DNA from: Eubacterium sp.
Lineage (GTDB): Bacteria > Bacillota > Clostridia > Oscillospirales > Acutalibacteraceae
Assembly: GCA_017446095.1 (NCBI GenBank)
Contig: JAFSRN010000012.1
Span: forward strand, 38,785 to 102,784
DNA: 64,000 nucleotides
Direction: 5' to 3'
The notes under the pieces were generated by a model, which had not been told where the DNA came from, did not search any database, and saw only the letters and a list, made by a program, of their open reading frames with translations. Of this stretch, positions 1 through 9,233 are shown piece after piece. Made by a program: the position numbers and the translations under genes. How positions within the stretch are numbered: the first letter of the stretch is position 1; each line of letters begins with the position of its first letter.

Positions 1-464
1 GCGGTGGGGCGCATATTCATAAAGCCCTCGCAGAAGCCGCGGTACGACGCCGCCATTGCACAAAACAGGATTGACGGCGCAAGCACAAGCACGGTGTACA
101 GGCTTTGCGGCGACGCGGCGATGAAGTTGCAGTACGGCTTTGCGATAAGCAGCATAACCGCCATGCCGACAAAGCCGACTTTTACCATAAGGCGAGTTGC
201 GCCCTTTTTGAGTGCGGACAGCGTTTCCGCATCCTCAAGCGCGTTGTACTTGCCCGTGAGTTTGGATATTGCAACGGGGAACGCGCCCATAATCACAGCG
301 TGAACGGGCAGATACAGGTTGTATGCGGAAGCGAAGTATCCCCTGCCGACGGCGCCGATAAACGCAGTAAGCGGTATTTTATACACCGCGCCGATAATTT
401 TGACGATAACACAACTCACCAGCAGCAGGAACGCAGAGGATATGTATTTGCTTTTGTCGCCCAT
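1..464 (-). CDS. SpoVB/MurJ-like polysaccharide flippase (3' part outside window)
   Basis: The reading frame starts with ATG at 464 and runs off the left edge, giving about 154 N-terminal residues. The start MGDKSKYISSAF leads into hydrophobic segments, then KIIGAVYKIPLTAFIGAVGRGYF, typical of the first helices of stage V sporulation protein B and other MOP-superfamily polysaccharide (lipid II-type) flippases. Several further membrane segments follow, around residues 55-70, 97-112 and 128-145. A GGTGG ribosome site lies just before the ATG. Known role of the family: moving lipid-linked precursors across the membrane, in SpoVB's case for spore cortex. Other MATE-like polysaccharide exporters cannot be excluded because the C-terminal two thirds are missing. 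A terminator lies directly upstream, so it probably has its own promoter or depends on readthrough. Confidence 0.75.
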   Translation of the reverse strand, partial: MGDKSKYISSAFLLLVSCVIVKIIGAVYKIPLTAFIGAVGRGYFASAYNLYLPVHAVIMGAFPVAISKLTGKYNALEDAETLSALKKGATRLMVKVGFVGMAVMLLIAKPYCNFIAASPQSLYTVLVLAPSILFCAMAASYRGFCEGFMNMRPT

Positions 465-472
465 AAAACCAC

Positions 473-503
473 CACAAAAAAAGACAATGCATTAAGCATT
501 GCC
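473..503 (-). terminator. Rho-independent terminator after the coiled-coil gene
   Basis: Read on the minus strand, an 8-bp stem GGCAATGC/GCATTGTC (one G-T pair) with loop TTAAT is followed by a run of seven T. It sits after the stop of the 521-961 gene. The T-run abuts the ribosome site of the flippase gene. Confidence 0.75.
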
Positions 504-520
504 TTAATTTTTATATTGAT

Positions 521-961
521 TTATTCATCCTCTGCCGCTATTTCCTCGGCAATAATTTCGTCTTCCTCTTTCTCTTGCTTTGTGTACTGGCGTGCCTCTC
601 TTTTTGACAGGCCTTCAACAAACGCTTCGCGGAGTTGAGCAATTTCCTCGTCAAGAAGGTCTGCTCTCGTTTTCTGCAGCTGGATTTCCTGCAGTGCGCT
701 TTCGATTGCTTCCTCGTCAAGTTCCTCGCCTAAATAAGCGCTGTACTGCAGTCTGCCGTATTTTTCAAACGCTTTGGCAAGTTTGGTTTTAGAGTCAAGC
801 AGTTCGATTTTCTTCCTTGAAATTTCAAGGCGCTCTGCACTCTTTTTAGTTGCGATTTCCGCATAGCTTTTTGTTTTGGTAAGTACGTCCTCAAAATTGC
901 CGTGTTTTGCGCTGTTAAGCACCTCGTCAACACCGGATAAGACGTCGTTAAGATTTTTCAT
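521..961 (-). CDS. Small charged coiled-coil protein, unknown function
   Basis: 146 residues with no family I recognise. It is rich in Glu, Lys and Leu with heptad-like spacing over about residues 30-130 (for example KKIELLDSKTKLAKAFEKYGRL and LLDEEIAQLREAFVEGL), which predicts a long alpha-helical coiled coil; the C-terminus is very acidic (EEIAAEDE). There is no signal peptide or membrane segment, so it is probably cytoplasmic. GAGGTG lies 5 bases before the ATG, a promoter is visible at 982-1010 and a terminator follows, so it forms its own transcription unit. The clear signals and codon use support a real gene. Confidence 0.7.
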   Translation of the reverse strand: MKNLNDVLSGVDEVLNSAKHGNFEDVLTKTKSYAEIATKKSAERLEISRKKIELLDSKTKLAKAFEKYGRLQYSAYLGEELDEEAIESALQEIQLQKTRADLLDEEIAQLREAFVEGLSKREARQYTKQEKEEDEIIAEEIAAEDE

Positions 962-981
962 AAAAACACCTCGCTGACATC

Positions 982-1010
982 ATTATATTACATCGGCATT
1001 ATTTTTGCAA
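982..1010 (-). promoter_or_regulatory. Promoter of the coiled-coil gene
   Basis: On the minus strand -35 TTGCAA (1005-1010) and -10 TATAAT (982-987) are separated by 17 bases, about 20 bases upstream of the ATG at 961. Confidence 0.7.
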
Positions 1011-1054
1011 GAGGAATTAAGGCAATACTTTATAATTATTATTCATTATAATCA

Positions 1055-2479
1055 TTATATATTACCGTAAAAGTCGTAAATTCTCTGCTTGCGTGCAAGT
1101 ATGTCGTCAAAGCGGTCAATGTATTCATAGGGGTATTTAAGATTATAAACTCTTTCAATATTATTATATGACGCGCCACGCAGCTTGGTAACAGCGCCTG
1201 CGCCTGCGGCAAGGACGGTGTGCGTTTCGTCCATCATAAAGATGTTGTAAAGGCACTCCTTACCCTCCTTTGCATAGCCCACGTTTTCAAGATTGCCGAG
1301 CGACTTGCTCTGGCGGTACATATAATACGGCGCGTAGCCGTTTTGAGTAAGCTTGCCGTACGCAAAATCAACCATCGCACTTGCGGTGTTTTTTGCGGTG
1401 AGGTCAAAAAACTCGTTTTCCGTAACAAGGTACGCCGCGCTTTTAAGGGCGAGGTTATGCACGGTTACGGACTCCGCGCCGAGCGCAATCGCTTTGCCGA
1501 TGCCGCTTTGGAAGGATTGCAGCGTTTCGTCCGCAAGCCCTGCGATAAAGTCCATATTGATATTGTCAAACCCTGCATTACGCGCCATATCAAATGCGGC
1601 GAGTGTCTGCTCCGTTGTGTGCCGTCTGCCGATTTTTCTGCGTACTTCGTCATTGAACGTCTGCGGATTAATGCTCACGCGGTCTGCGCCGAGGGTGCGG
1701 ATTGCCTGCAGTTTCTCGGGCGTGACGGTGTCAGGTCTGCCTGCTTCAACTGTGTATTCGCGCAGCGTTGACAAATCAAAGTTATCCGCAATTGTGTTCA
1801 TTATGCGCGCCAGCTGCTCTGCAGACAGCGTGGTGGGTGTGCCGCCGCCGAAGTAAACAGTTTCAAGCCGCAGGGAGAGTGCTTTTGCCGCCTTTGCCGT
1901 TGCCTCAAGTTCCGTGCAAAGCAGGTCTACATACGGCTCTATGAACTGCGCCGCGGCTTCTATGCTGTGCGATACGAACGAGCAGTATGAGCACCGCGTG
2001 GGGCAAAACGGGATTGACACGTAGAGTGAAAATGAGTCCGGCTTCGACAGTTCGATTATCCTGTTTTCGCGCTGCATAACCTCAAGCGCAAGTTCGGTTT
2101 TCTGCGGTTTAACAAGGTCTGATGCAAACCTCTGTCTTGCGCCGTCAACGCCGAGTTTTTGCACCGTAGCGTGCATTAACCTTGCAGGGCGCACGCCGTA
2201 GAGGATTCCCCACGGCGGCTCAAAGCCGGTAATGTCGGACAGCACGTTAAACATAAGCAGCGAAAGCTCGTGCGCCGTGTCGTCGCTTTGCAGCACAGCA
2301 GAAAGGGTGCGCTCTTTTGAGTACACCCTTGCACTTACGGTTATTGTGTTTTCATCCTTCGCGGTGATTACCTCAATGTCGCTGTTGCCGCCGTCAGTAA
2401 TCTTTTCAAGCGGAAAGAACATTGTGGCAATCTTCTGCGTGTGGTAGCCGCAGTCATGATTTATGTTTTTAAGTATCAT
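1055..2479 (-). CDS. hemZ: Radical SAM coproporphyrinogen dehydrogenase HemZ
   Basis: 474 residues. A radical SAM CxxxCxxC cluster (C159, C163, C166 in PFCPTRCSYCSF) is followed by VYFGGGTPTTL and AGRPDTV, the hallmarks of the HemN/HemW/HemZ group; the roughly 150-residue N-terminal extension and overall length match clostridial HemZ. The family reaction is oxygen-independent oxidation of coproporphyrinogen III to protoporphyrinogen IX, although HemZ proteins are often annotated by homology and some relatives act as heme chaperones (HemW). The start overlaps the previous stop as ATGA, which indicates translational coupling to the MBL hydrolase. In many Clostridia hemZ sits between dtd and hisS-aspS; here hisS and aspS do not follow. 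No terminator is visible downstream. Confidence 0.87.
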   Translation of the reverse strand: MILKNINHDCGYHTQKIATMFFPLEKITDGGNSDIEVITAKDENTITVSARVYSKERTLSAVLQSDDTAHELSLLMFNVLSDITGFEPPWGILYGVRPARLMHATVQKLGVDGARQRFASDLVKPQKTELALEVMQRENRIIELSKPDSFSLYVSIPFCPTRCSYCSFVSHSIEAAAQFIEPYVDLLCTELEATAKAAKALSLRLETVYFGGGTPTTLSAEQLARIMNTIADNFDLSTLREYTVEAGRPDTVTPEKLQAIRTLGADRVSINPQTFNDEVRRKIGRRHTTEQTLAAFDMARNAGFDNINMDFIAGLADETLQSFQSGIGKAIALGAESVTVHNLALKSAAYLVTENEFFDLTAKNTASAMVDFAYGKLTQNGYAPYYMYRQSKSLGNLENVGYAKEGKECLYNIFMMDETHTVLAAGAGAVTKLRGASYNNIERVYNLKYPYEYIDRFDDILARKQRIYDFYGNI

Positions 2480-3096
2480 AGATTTTTCATATACGGGTTG
2501 TTCCTGCGCTCATAGTCAAGCGTAGAGTTTTCGTTATGACCTGCGCAGACAATTAAATCGCCGTTAAGCTTTTTAAGCCTTTCAAGCGACTGTTCCATCT
2601 CCACCCATGAGCCGCCGGGAAAATCCGTTCTGCCGCACGAGCACTTAAACAACGTGTCGCCGGAAAACAGGTAGTTGCCGATAATAAAGCAACGGCTGCC
2701 TTTGGTGTGACCTGGCGTTGCAAGCACGCTGATTTCCGTACTGCCGAAAATAAGGCTGTCGCTGTCGCCAAGCAGGATATCGGGCAGCACATTACCCTGC
2801 GGCGAGCCGAAGTAACCTGCAAGCGACTTGCGCGCAGAGGACAGCATTGGCGCGTCCTCTTTTGATATAGCAATCTTGCAGGCAGGATGATTGTCCTTAA
2901 GCTCTTTTGCACCTAAAATATGGTCGTAGTGACCGTGGGTAAGCAAAAGATAGCGCAGGTTTGTGTTGCCTATTGCGGCTTCAAGCCTTTCGTTATAAGC
3001 CGAGCAATCAATAAGCACGGAGTCGTTTGTGCTTTCGTCAATAACAAGGAAGCAGTTATTTTCCAGACTGCCGAAGGTGAGTGTGATAACTTTCAT
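2476..3096 (-). CDS. MBL-fold metallo-hydrolase (glyoxalase II-like)
   Basis: 206 residues from the ATG at 3096, which is preceded by AAGGAA at good spacing and overlaps the dtd stop; the longer frame to 3117 lacks a site. The metal-binding signature THGHYDH (His54-x-His56-x-Asp58-His59) is clear, with further ligands in ATPGHTKGS and FSGDTLFK and the late AGHNENS. This matches the compact hydroxyacylglutathione-hydrolase-like proteins encoded beside dtd and relA in Firmicutes. The substrate is not known; glutathione thioester hydrolysis or another metabolite repair role is possible. Cytoplasmic, with two metal ions expected. It is the middle gene of dtd-MBL-hemZ with overlapping starts and stops. 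Confidence 0.87.
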   Translation of the reverse strand: MKVITLTFGSLENNCFLVIDESTNDSVLIDCSAYNERLEAAIGNTNLRYLLLTHGHYDHILGAKELKDNHPACKIAISKEDAPMLSSARKSLAGYFGSPQGNVLPDILLGDSDSLIFGSTEISVLATPGHTKGSRCFIIGNYLFSGDTLFKCSCGRTDFPGGSWVEMEQSLERLKKLNGDLIVCAGHNENSTLDYERRNNPYMKNL

Positions 3097-3097
3097 A

Positions 3098-3547
3098 TTA
3101 CAGTTCCTTTGAATCAAGAATTATTGTTACGGGGCCGTCGTTAATCAGCGACACTTTCATATCCGCGCCGAACTCGCCTGTGTCCACTTTCTTTACGCCT
3201 GCCGCGCGCATACCGTCACAAAAATATTCGTAAAGCGGTATAGCCGTACTTGGCGGTGCAGCGCCGATGAACGAAGGTCGCCTGCCGTGCTTGCAGTCGG
3301 CTGCGAGCGTGAACTGCGAAATAACAAGCATTTCGCCCCCGACGTCAAGGCAGGACTTGTTCATCTTGCCGTTTTCGTCCTCGAAAATGCGCAGCACAGG
3401 CACTTTTTTGATAAGCTTATCCGCGTCGTCCTTTGTGTCGCCCTCAACGACGCAGAGGAGAATCATAAACCCGTGACCGCACGAGCCTGCTACTTTGCCG
3501 TCAATTTCAACTTGTGAACTGAGTACTCTTTGAATAACTGCTTTCAT
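3098..3547 (-). CDS. dtd: D-aminoacyl-tRNA deacylase
   Basis: 149 residues, the usual length of DTD. The two active-site motifs are present: SQFTL (77-81) and NDGPVT (136-141, containing the cross-subunit Gly-Pro). The N-terminus MKAVIQRVLSSQV is typical. Known role: hydrolysis of D-amino acids (and glycine mischarged on tRNA-Ala) from tRNA, as a homodimer in the cytoplasm. It overlaps the stop of rel by one base and is followed directly by the MBL hydrolase, the standard rel-dtd order of Firmicutes. Confidence 0.96.
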   Translation of the reverse strand: MKAVIQRVLSSQVEIDGKVAGSCGHGFMILLCVVEGDTKDDADKLIKKVPVLRIFEDENGKMNKSCLDVGGEMLVISQFTLAADCKHGRRPSFIGAAPPSTAIPLYEYFCDGMRAAGVKKVDTGEFGADMKVSLINDGPVTIILDSKEL

Positions 3548-5736
3548 TATAATTCCGTTCTTTCTATAAGGTAAACGCCCTGAATTTTGCCGAGCATTTT
3601 GATAATGCTGTCAAGGTGTTCCTTGCCGTTAACCGCAAGCGTGATGGTGGTAAGGCAGTTGCCGTCATTAATCTCGCGCGCGTTGATTGCGTGGATTTTA
3701 ACGTGAGCGCCTGCAAGTGCCGAAGTGATATCCATAACCACGCCCTCGCGGTCGATTGCGTAGATGTTGAGCGTTGAGCGTGCCTCAACCTTGATGTTTG
3801 CGTCCCAGCGCGCCATAACCCAGCGTTCGGGCTCGGGTGAATTTTCCACATCGTAGGGCACGTTTTTACAGTCGCGGCGGTGAATTGTAAGCCCGTGACC
3901 GCGGGTGATAAAGCCGATAATCGGCTCGCCCGGCAGCGGGTTGCAGCACCTGCCCATATTGATAAGGCAGTTATCTATACCCTCAACAATAACGCCGCCC
4001 GACGACTTGCCGGAATCGTTTGCAATCTTGATGTTGGGCTTATCTTCCTTTGTATCCTTGTAGGTGCGGTTGTACTCGTCCTTGATGCTTGGCATAAGGC
4101 GCGTAAGGTTGATACCGCCGTAACCGATAGCGGCGTAAAAATCCTCAATATGATTGAGCCGCTGACGTTCGGCAAGCTTTTGCAGGAAGTTGTTGTAATC
4201 ATCTTCGCTCAGGCGGATATAATTCTTCCTGAACTCGTGCTCTACAATCGCTCTGCCCTCGGCAATATTTTCGTCGCGGCGTTCTTTTTTGAACCACGAA
4301 CGGATTTTTGAGCGCGCCTCGCTCGTTTTAACTATTGAGAGCCAGTCCCTCGACGGACCTTTGCCCTGCTGATTGGAGGTCAGAATTTCCACAATCTGAC
4401 CTGTTTTAAGCGTTGTGTCAAGCGGTACGATTCTGCCGTCCACCTTTGCGCCTGTCATACGGTTGCCGACAGCGGAGTGAATAGCATAAGCAAAGTCGAT
4501 AACCGTTGCGCCCCTCGGCAGGCACTTAACGTCGCCGCGAGGAGTGAACACATAGATTTCGTCAATCGAAAGGTCGCCCTTGATGTTTGCAATAATCTCC
4601 GACTTATCGTCGCTGTTTTCGTTTTCAATAAGGCTGTTAATCCATTTAAGCGACTCGTCAAGTTTGTCCGTGCCGCCCTTGCCGAGCTTGTACTTCCAGT
4701 GCGCGGCGATACCGTATTCCGCCGTTTTGTGCATATCCTTGGTGCGAATCTGAATTTCAAACGGCACGCCCTTATACAGCACGGTTGTGTGCAGCGACTG
4801 GTACATATTCGGTTTCGGCATTGAGATGTAGTCCTTAAACCTGCCGGGAAGCGGCTGGAACATATCGTGCACAATGCCAAGCGCGTTGTAGCAGTCAATC
4901 ATAGTGTCAACAATAATCCTGACTGCATAAATATCGTAAATCTCGTCAAACGTTTTGCCCTTGATGTACACCTTGCGGAATATGCCGTGAACGGACTTAA
5001 CGCGCGAGGTGATTTTTACGTTTTTCATCAGCGGTGTAAGCTTTTCCCTGAGCTGTGTTTTGATGTCCTCAAGGAACTCTTCGCCCTCGTTGCGCTTCAT
5101 CGTGATTGATTTTTCAATTTCGTGGTACGCCACAGGGTCGAGGTAGAGTACCGCCAGGTCCTCAAGCTCCTCTTTGAACGCACGGATACCGAGTCGGTGC
5201 GCGATAGGTGCGTAGATTTCCAGCGTTTCAAGCGATTTTTCGCGCTGCTTGTGCGGCGGCATATGCTCTAAGGTGCGCATATTGTGGAGTCTGTCCGCAA
5301 GCTTTATGATAACCACTCGCACGTCCTGGTTCATTGCAATGAACATCTTGCGTATATTTTCCGCCTGAACTTCCTCGCGTGTGGCGAGCGACACCTGCGT
5401 AAGTTTTGTTACGCCGTCAACAAGAAGCGCAACCTCGTCGCCGAAATCGCGCCTGATATCGTCAAGGCTGCAGGAGGTATCCTCAACAACATCGTGCAAA
5501 AGCGCAGCGATAATACACTCGTTGTCCATGCCGATTTCAAACAGAATTCTGGCAACCGCAACGGGGTGCATAATATACGGCTCGCCGCTGCGGCGGCGCT
5601 GGTCCTTGTGCGCGTCGCGTGCGATGTTGTATGCCTTTTCAATTTTTTCGCTGTCGTAGTAGGAATTTTTTTTGACCTGCTCTAAAAACTCGTCAAACCG
5701 GTCGTTGTATTCCTCGGTTTTTACTGGGTTAGCCAC
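3547..5736 (-). CDS. relA: Bifunctional (p)ppGpp synthetase/hydrolase Rel
   Basis: 729 residues, normal for the long RSH family. The order is: HD hydrolase domain (LLHDVVEDT, His81-Asp82), synthetase domain with RVKSVHGIFRK and FKDYISMPKPNMYQSLHTTV, TGS domain (DEIYVFTPRGDVKCLPRGATVIDFAYAIHS), a conserved Cys-rich segment (LINMGRCCNPLPGEPIIGF) and a C-terminal ACT domain. It makes and degrades the stringent-response alarmone on ribosomes. The start overlaps the end of recJ by 8 bases, so both are translated from one message; clostridial apt, often found between them, is absent. Confidence 0.96.
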   Translation of the reverse strand: MANPVKTEEYNDRFDEFLEQVKKNSYYDSEKIEKAYNIARDAHKDQRRRSGEPYIMHPVAVARILFEIGMDNECIIAALLHDVVEDTSCSLDDIRRDFGDEVALLVDGVTKLTQVSLATREEVQAENIRKMFIAMNQDVRVVIIKLADRLHNMRTLEHMPPHKQREKSLETLEIYAPIAHRLGIRAFKEELEDLAVLYLDPVAYHEIEKSITMKRNEGEEFLEDIKTQLREKLTPLMKNVKITSRVKSVHGIFRKVYIKGKTFDEIYDIYAVRIIVDTMIDCYNALGIVHDMFQPLPGRFKDYISMPKPNMYQSLHTTVLYKGVPFEIQIRTKDMHKTAEYGIAAHWKYKLGKGGTDKLDESLKWINSLIENENSDDKSEIIANIKGDLSIDEIYVFTPRGDVKCLPRGATVIDFAYAIHSAVGNRMTGAKVDGRIVPLDTTLKTGQIVEILTSNQQGKGPSRDWLSIVKTSEARSKIRSWFKKERRDENIAEGRAIVEHEFRKNYIRLSEDDYNNFLQKLAERQRLNHIEDFYAAIGYGGINLTRLMPSIKDEYNRTYKDTKEDKPNIKIANDSGKSSGGVIVEGIDNCLINMGRCCNPLPGEPIIGFITRGHGLTIHRRDCKNVPYDVENSPEPERWVMARWDANIKVEARSTLNIYAIDREGVVMDITSALAGAHVKIHAINAREINDGNCLTTITLAVNGKEHLDSIIKMLGKIQGVYLIERTEL

Positions 5737-7744
5737 TTGTGATTCTTCCCTTCAGGGTTGTTAATACCTTTGTTGAAGCAAGGTCAACCTTGCCTTTGCT
5801 TTGTTTAAGAATTATTTTGCCGTTATACTCAATTAGTCCTGCCTGCTTAAACGCCTTGACAGCGTGCATAAGCTGACCGTATGTTACCTCGTTCTGCAGC
5901 CTGAAATACAAATCCTCAAGCGAATAGTTAAATCCGCCCTTTGCGCGAAGGTACTTGTAAACAGCCGCGCAGGCATCTCTGTCAGGATAAAGCGATTTAT
6001 CCGCAACGCCCTGTGATTTGTATATCTCGTAGTCGTTTTTCTCTTTAAAATACCTGTCGTCATCAACGCCGCTGAGCACAATATCAACCGCCCTCAAAGA
6101 CGGCTTGCCGTTAAACAGAGTGTTTGAAACGTTGATAGCAACATTTACAATATCGCCCACGTCAAAAGGCAAATCCTGCGGCGATACGGAAAACTTTGCA
6201 ACCTGAATACGCTTGCCCTTTTTTTCAAGTTCAAGGCGCGTGTGCTTGCCGTCCGCAAGCGAAACAAGACCGGCAATCTTCATTTTATACACGCCGAAAA
6301 CGGGCGAAGGATTGCCGTTGCCGTACGGCTCAAGCACAGAAATATTGTTAACCAGATCCACATTAATATAATGCGGCGCAAGCTTGCAATCTATTACAAG
6401 TTCCTGCGCAGGCATAACGTAATAGTTCTTGTACGCGTAATCATTGATATGCTTCCTGAAAAGGTCGATTTTCTCCTCTTCAAGCGAAACACCTGCGGCA
6501 AGCGGATGGCCGCCGAACTTGAGTAAGTCGTCGCTGCAGGCGCTGATTGCGTTAACGATATTAAACCCGTCAACAGAGCGCGCAGAGCCACGTGCAAAGC
6601 CCTTGTCGTCAATACCGATGATGAACGTGGGCTTGCCGTAATGCTCAAGAATACGGCTTGCAACAATGCCCACAATGCCGTGGTGGTAGCCCTTGCCTGC
6701 AACAACTATAACGCGGTCGGAGGCAAGCTTGGGATTTTCCGCAATCTGCTTTTCAACAGAATCGACGATATTTTTTTCAATCTCCTGGCGCTTTGCATTC
6801 TGCTCGGACAGCTGTAAGTACTTTTTCTCGCACTCCTTTTCGTCCTCGCAGAGCAAAAAATCAACCGCCTTCATAGCGTCGCCCAGCCTGCCCATAACAT
6901 TGATGCGCGGACTTATCTGGAACGCAACTTCGGTAACGCCAATCCTGTCCTTGCAGTTTTTGCAAAACGGTGCAATAGACTTCCTCGGCGCGGTGTTAAT
7001 CCTGTGCAGCCCCTGCTTTACAAACGACCTGTTTTCGCCAAGCAGCGGCACAACGTCGGCAATGGTGCCGAGTGCAACAAGGTCGATGTACCTGTCAACA
7101 AGAGTTGAAACATCCTCGTCGCTGATAGCACAGATAAGCTTAAACGCAACGCCAGCGCCGCAGTATTCGCGAAAATCGAGGTCGTTATCCTCGCGGTGAG
7201 GGTTAACTACCGCTTCCGCACGCGGCAGCGCGTCGCCAATCTGGTGGTGGTCGGTAACAACAAGGCGCATACCGAGTGAGTAGATGTACTCCGCCTCGTC
7301 AATAGAGCTGATGCCGTTATCCACGGTGACAATAAGGTTTGCGCCCTGCGAATGGATATAGTCAACAGCCTCGCGGTTTAAGCCGTAGCCCTCCTGCTCC
7401 CTGTCGGGAATATAGGCAAATACGTCCGCACCCTCGCTTTGCAAAAACAAAAGCATAAGCGTGGTGGCGGTAACGCCGTCGCAGTCGTAATCGCCGTAGA
7501 TGCAGATTTTTTCGCCGCAGTCGATTGCGTCGCCTACCGTGAACGCGGCTTCCTCCATATCGGCAAAATTGAAGGGCGACACCGTTTCGTACGAATCCGC
7601 AAGGAACTTGGAAGCGGTGATATCGTCGTCCATACCTCTTGCCGTGAGCATATATGCAATCAGCGGGTCAATATTAAATTTTTCGCTAATCGCCGTGGCT
7701 CTGTCCTTATCAGCCTGACGAACCACCCATTTTTTATGTGCCAT
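5729..7744 (-). CDS. recJ: Single-stranded-DNA-specific exonuclease RecJ
   Basis: 671 residues. DHH-family motifs are visible: YGDYDCDGVTAT (83-94), VDNGISS (141-147) and TDHHQIGDALP with DHH at 165-167, then the DHHA1 motif FGGHPLAAGVSLE and an OB-like region; the last 80 residues look like a winged-helix extension found in Firmicutes RecJ. Function: 5'-3' exonuclease on single strands in recombination and mismatch repair. The ATG shares one base with the hisE stop (TAATG) and the 3' end overlaps rel, so it links the his genes with the stringent-response genes in one operon. Confidence 0.95.
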   Translation of the reverse strand: MAHKKWVVRQADKDRATAISEKFNIDPLIAYMLTARGMDDDITASKFLADSYETVSPFNFADMEEAAFTVGDAIDCGEKICIYGDYDCDGVTATTLMLLFLQSEGADVFAYIPDREQEGYGLNREAVDYIHSQGANLIVTVDNGISSIDEAEYIYSLGMRLVVTDHHQIGDALPRAEAVVNPHREDNDLDFREYCGAGVAFKLICAISDEDVSTLVDRYIDLVALGTIADVVPLLGENRSFVKQGLHRINTAPRKSIAPFCKNCKDRIGVTEVAFQISPRINVMGRLGDAMKAVDFLLCEDEKECEKKYLQLSEQNAKRQEIEKNIVDSVEKQIAENPKLASDRVIVVAGKGYHHGIVGIVASRILEHYGKPTFIIGIDDKGFARGSARSVDGFNIVNAISACSDDLLKFGGHPLAAGVSLEEEKIDLFRKHINDYAYKNYYVMPAQELVIDCKLAPHYINVDLVNNISVLEPYGNGNPSPVFGVYKMKIAGLVSLADGKHTRLELEKKGKRIQVAKFSVSPQDLPFDVGDIVNVAINVSNTLFNGKPSLRAVDIVLSGVDDDRYFKEKNDYEIYKSQGVADKSLYPDRDACAAVYKYLRAKGGFNYSLEDLYFRLQNEVTYGQLMHAVKAFKQAGLIEYNGKIILKQSKGKVDLASTKVLTTLKGRITSG

Positions 7745-8067
7745 TATGAATTCTTATCTACCTTGTGGAATTTTTTGAGGTTGCCTGCCTTTTCCGCGCG
7801 CTTTGCCAGAACAGCTTCAACATCTTCAATAGTGATGCCCTGGTCCGCCATCATCACAAGAGTGTGATAGATAAGGTCGCAGATTTCGCCGACAGTTTCC
7901 TCTTTAACGCCGTTTTTAGCGGCAATAACCATTTCGGTCGACTCCTCGCCGACCTTCTTTAAAATTTTATCGAGTCCCTGCTCAAAAAGGTAGCAGGTGT
8001 ACGAACCCTCTTCCTTCGCCTCGCGGCGCGCAAGAATGGTTTCGTAGTCGTTTCTGATATAGTCCAT
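7744..8067 (-). CDS. hisE: Phosphoribosyl-ATP pyrophosphatase
   Basis: 107 residues from the ATG at 8067, preceded by GGAG at 6-7 bases; the frame extends to 8178 but that part is repeat DNA. The sequence YTCYLFEQGLDKILKKVGEESTEMVIAAKN and EICDLIYHTLVMMADQGI matches the all-alpha HisE NTP pyrophosphohydrolase with its EExxE/ExxD magnesium site. It catalyses the second step of histidine synthesis, PR-ATP to PR-AMP. It is separate from hisI, with a family B repeat element between the two genes. recJ follows with a one-base overlap. Confidence 0.95.
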   Translation of the reverse strand: MDYIRNDYETILARREAKEEGSYTCYLFEQGLDKILKKVGEESTEMVIAAKNGVKEETVGEICDLIYHTLVMMADQGITIEDVEAVLAKRAEKAGNLKKFHKVDKNS

Positions 8068-8083
8068 ATAAACTCCGTTTTTT

Positions 8084-8208
8084 AGAATGGAGAATGGAAA
8101 ATGGAGAGTGGAGAATTTCGGGAGGGCGTTGCCCACACCCAATAGTATAATGCCGTGCGAAGCACCCATAATTCTCAATTGTCAATTCTCAATTCTCAAT
8201 TCTCAATT
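8084..8208. repeat. Family B repeat element (heptad ends, GC core), empty form
   Basis: Between hisI and hisE. Left end: repeats of the GAATGGA/GAATGGAG type (8084-8116). Core 8120-8167: GGAGGGCGTTGCCCACACCC then a stretch ending GAAGCACCC. Right end: tandem ATTCTCA heptads (8170-8208). The core matches 60261-60307 in inverted orientation over about 47 bases with few differences. No open frame is carried. It adds no stop signal to the his operon but can fold into a long hairpin in the message. Confidence 0.75.
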
Positions 8209-8529
8209 ATTATATATTTGATTAAAAAAACAGCTGTGATTACCCGTATGGCACGCCGCGCCTGTCTGAATAACGCGTACAAGCAGCGTGTCGTCATCGC
8301 AGTCGCCCTTGATATCCACAACCTTTTGCAGATGCCCTGACGTTGCGCCCTTGTTCCAGAGCTCCTGCCGCGAGCGCGACCAGAACCAGGTGTAACCCGT
8401 TTCAAGCGTTTTTTGCAGCGACTCACGGTTCATATACGCAAGCATAAGCACTTCGTTTGTTGAATCCTCCTGCACAATTGCAGGGATAAGGTCTGATTTT
8501 ATAAAATACTTGTCTAAATCTATTTGCAT
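8203..8529 (-). CDS. hisI: Phosphoribosyl-AMP cyclohydrolase
   Basis: 108 residues, normal for a stand-alone HisI. Signatures [35 protein letters not shown] and [12 protein letters not shown], plus the zinc cysteines in the C-terminal [15 protein letters not shown], are all present. It opens the adenine ring of PR-AMP, the third step of histidine synthesis. It overlaps the hisA stop by 10 bases. The last residues (QIYNN) are encoded by DNA that reaches the edge of the neighbouring repeat element, so the stop codon may have been set by that insertion. Confidence 0.95.
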   Translation of the reverse strand: MQIDLDKYFIKSDLIPAIVQEDSTNEVLMLAYMNRESLQKTLETGYTWFWSRSRQELWNKGATSGHLQKVVDIKGDCDDDTLLVRVIQTGAACHTGNHSCFFNQIYNN

Positions 8530-9233
8530 ACGTCAATCGCCTCTTTCAAATCAAGTGTGCCCTTGTAAATCGACTTGCCGCAAATCGCGCCGTAAAGTCC
8601 GCTGTCGCGCAGGGTGATAATATCGCCTATGTTGGTTACGCCGCCCGAAGCCGTAATGTCGCAGGACACAGCTTCATTAAGCTGAGTAAGCTGCTCAACG
8701 TTAGGTCCTGACAGCGTGCCGTCCTTTGAAATATCGGTGTAGATAATCGTGGTAACGCCCATATCCTCCATCTGCTTTGCAAGGTCGATAAAGTGCGTGG
8801 TCGAGCCTTCTGTCCAGCCTTCGGTTGCAACAAATCCGTGCTTTGCATCAATGCCAACAGCAATAAGGTCGCCGAATTCTTTTACCGCCTCGCGCACAAG
8901 TTCGGGGTTTTTAAGCGCAACCGAGCCGAGAATTACCCTGCTGATGCCGTGGTCGGCGTAGTAGCAGATATCCTGCATGGTGCGGATACCGCCGCCGATT
9001 TCCACCTTAAGCGGAGTCCGGTTTGCAACGGCAACAAAGGTGCTGCTGTTAACGCGCTTTTTCTGCACGGAGCCGTCAAGGTCAACCATATGAATCCACT
9101 CGGCGCCTGCTTTTACAAAGCCTTCGGCAGTCTGCAGCGCGTCGTCTGCAACCTGCTCTGCGGTGGAAAAATCGCCTTTAAAAAGGCGCACGGGCTTGCC
9201 GTCAATAATATCAATCGCGGGAAAAATCAGCAT
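8520..9233 (-). CDS. hisA: ProFAR isomerase HisA
   Basis: 237 residues, a TIM barrel. N-terminal [17 protein letters not shown] carries the catalytic Asp8, [14 protein letters not shown] the second Asp region, and GGIRT and ASGGV form the phosphate sites. It isomerises ProFAR to PRFAR, the fourth step of the pathway. The ATG shares a base with the hisB stop. The related HisF, which would use the product, is not in the window. Confidence 0.95.
   Translation of the reverse strand: MLIFPAIDIIDGKPVRLFKGDFSTAEQVADDALQTAEGFVKAGAEWIHMVDLDGSVQKKRVNSSTFVAVANRTPLKVEIGGGIRTMQDICYYADHGISRVILGSVALKNPELVREAVKEFGDLIAVGIDAKHGFVATEGWTEGSTTHFIDLAKQMEDMGVTTIIYTDISKDGTLSGPNVEQLTQLNEAVSCDITASGGVTNIGDIITLRDSGLYGAICGKSIYKGTLDLKEAIDVCK

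Noticed and set aside
4-638. Plus-strand open frames opposite the flippase and coiled-coil genes
   Set aside because: They lack ribosome sites, show no family pattern and mirror minus-strand genes with good codon use and promoters.
8068-8178. N-terminal extension of HisE to 8178
   Set aside because: The added residues read through a repeat element, and a ribosome site points to the ATG at 8067.
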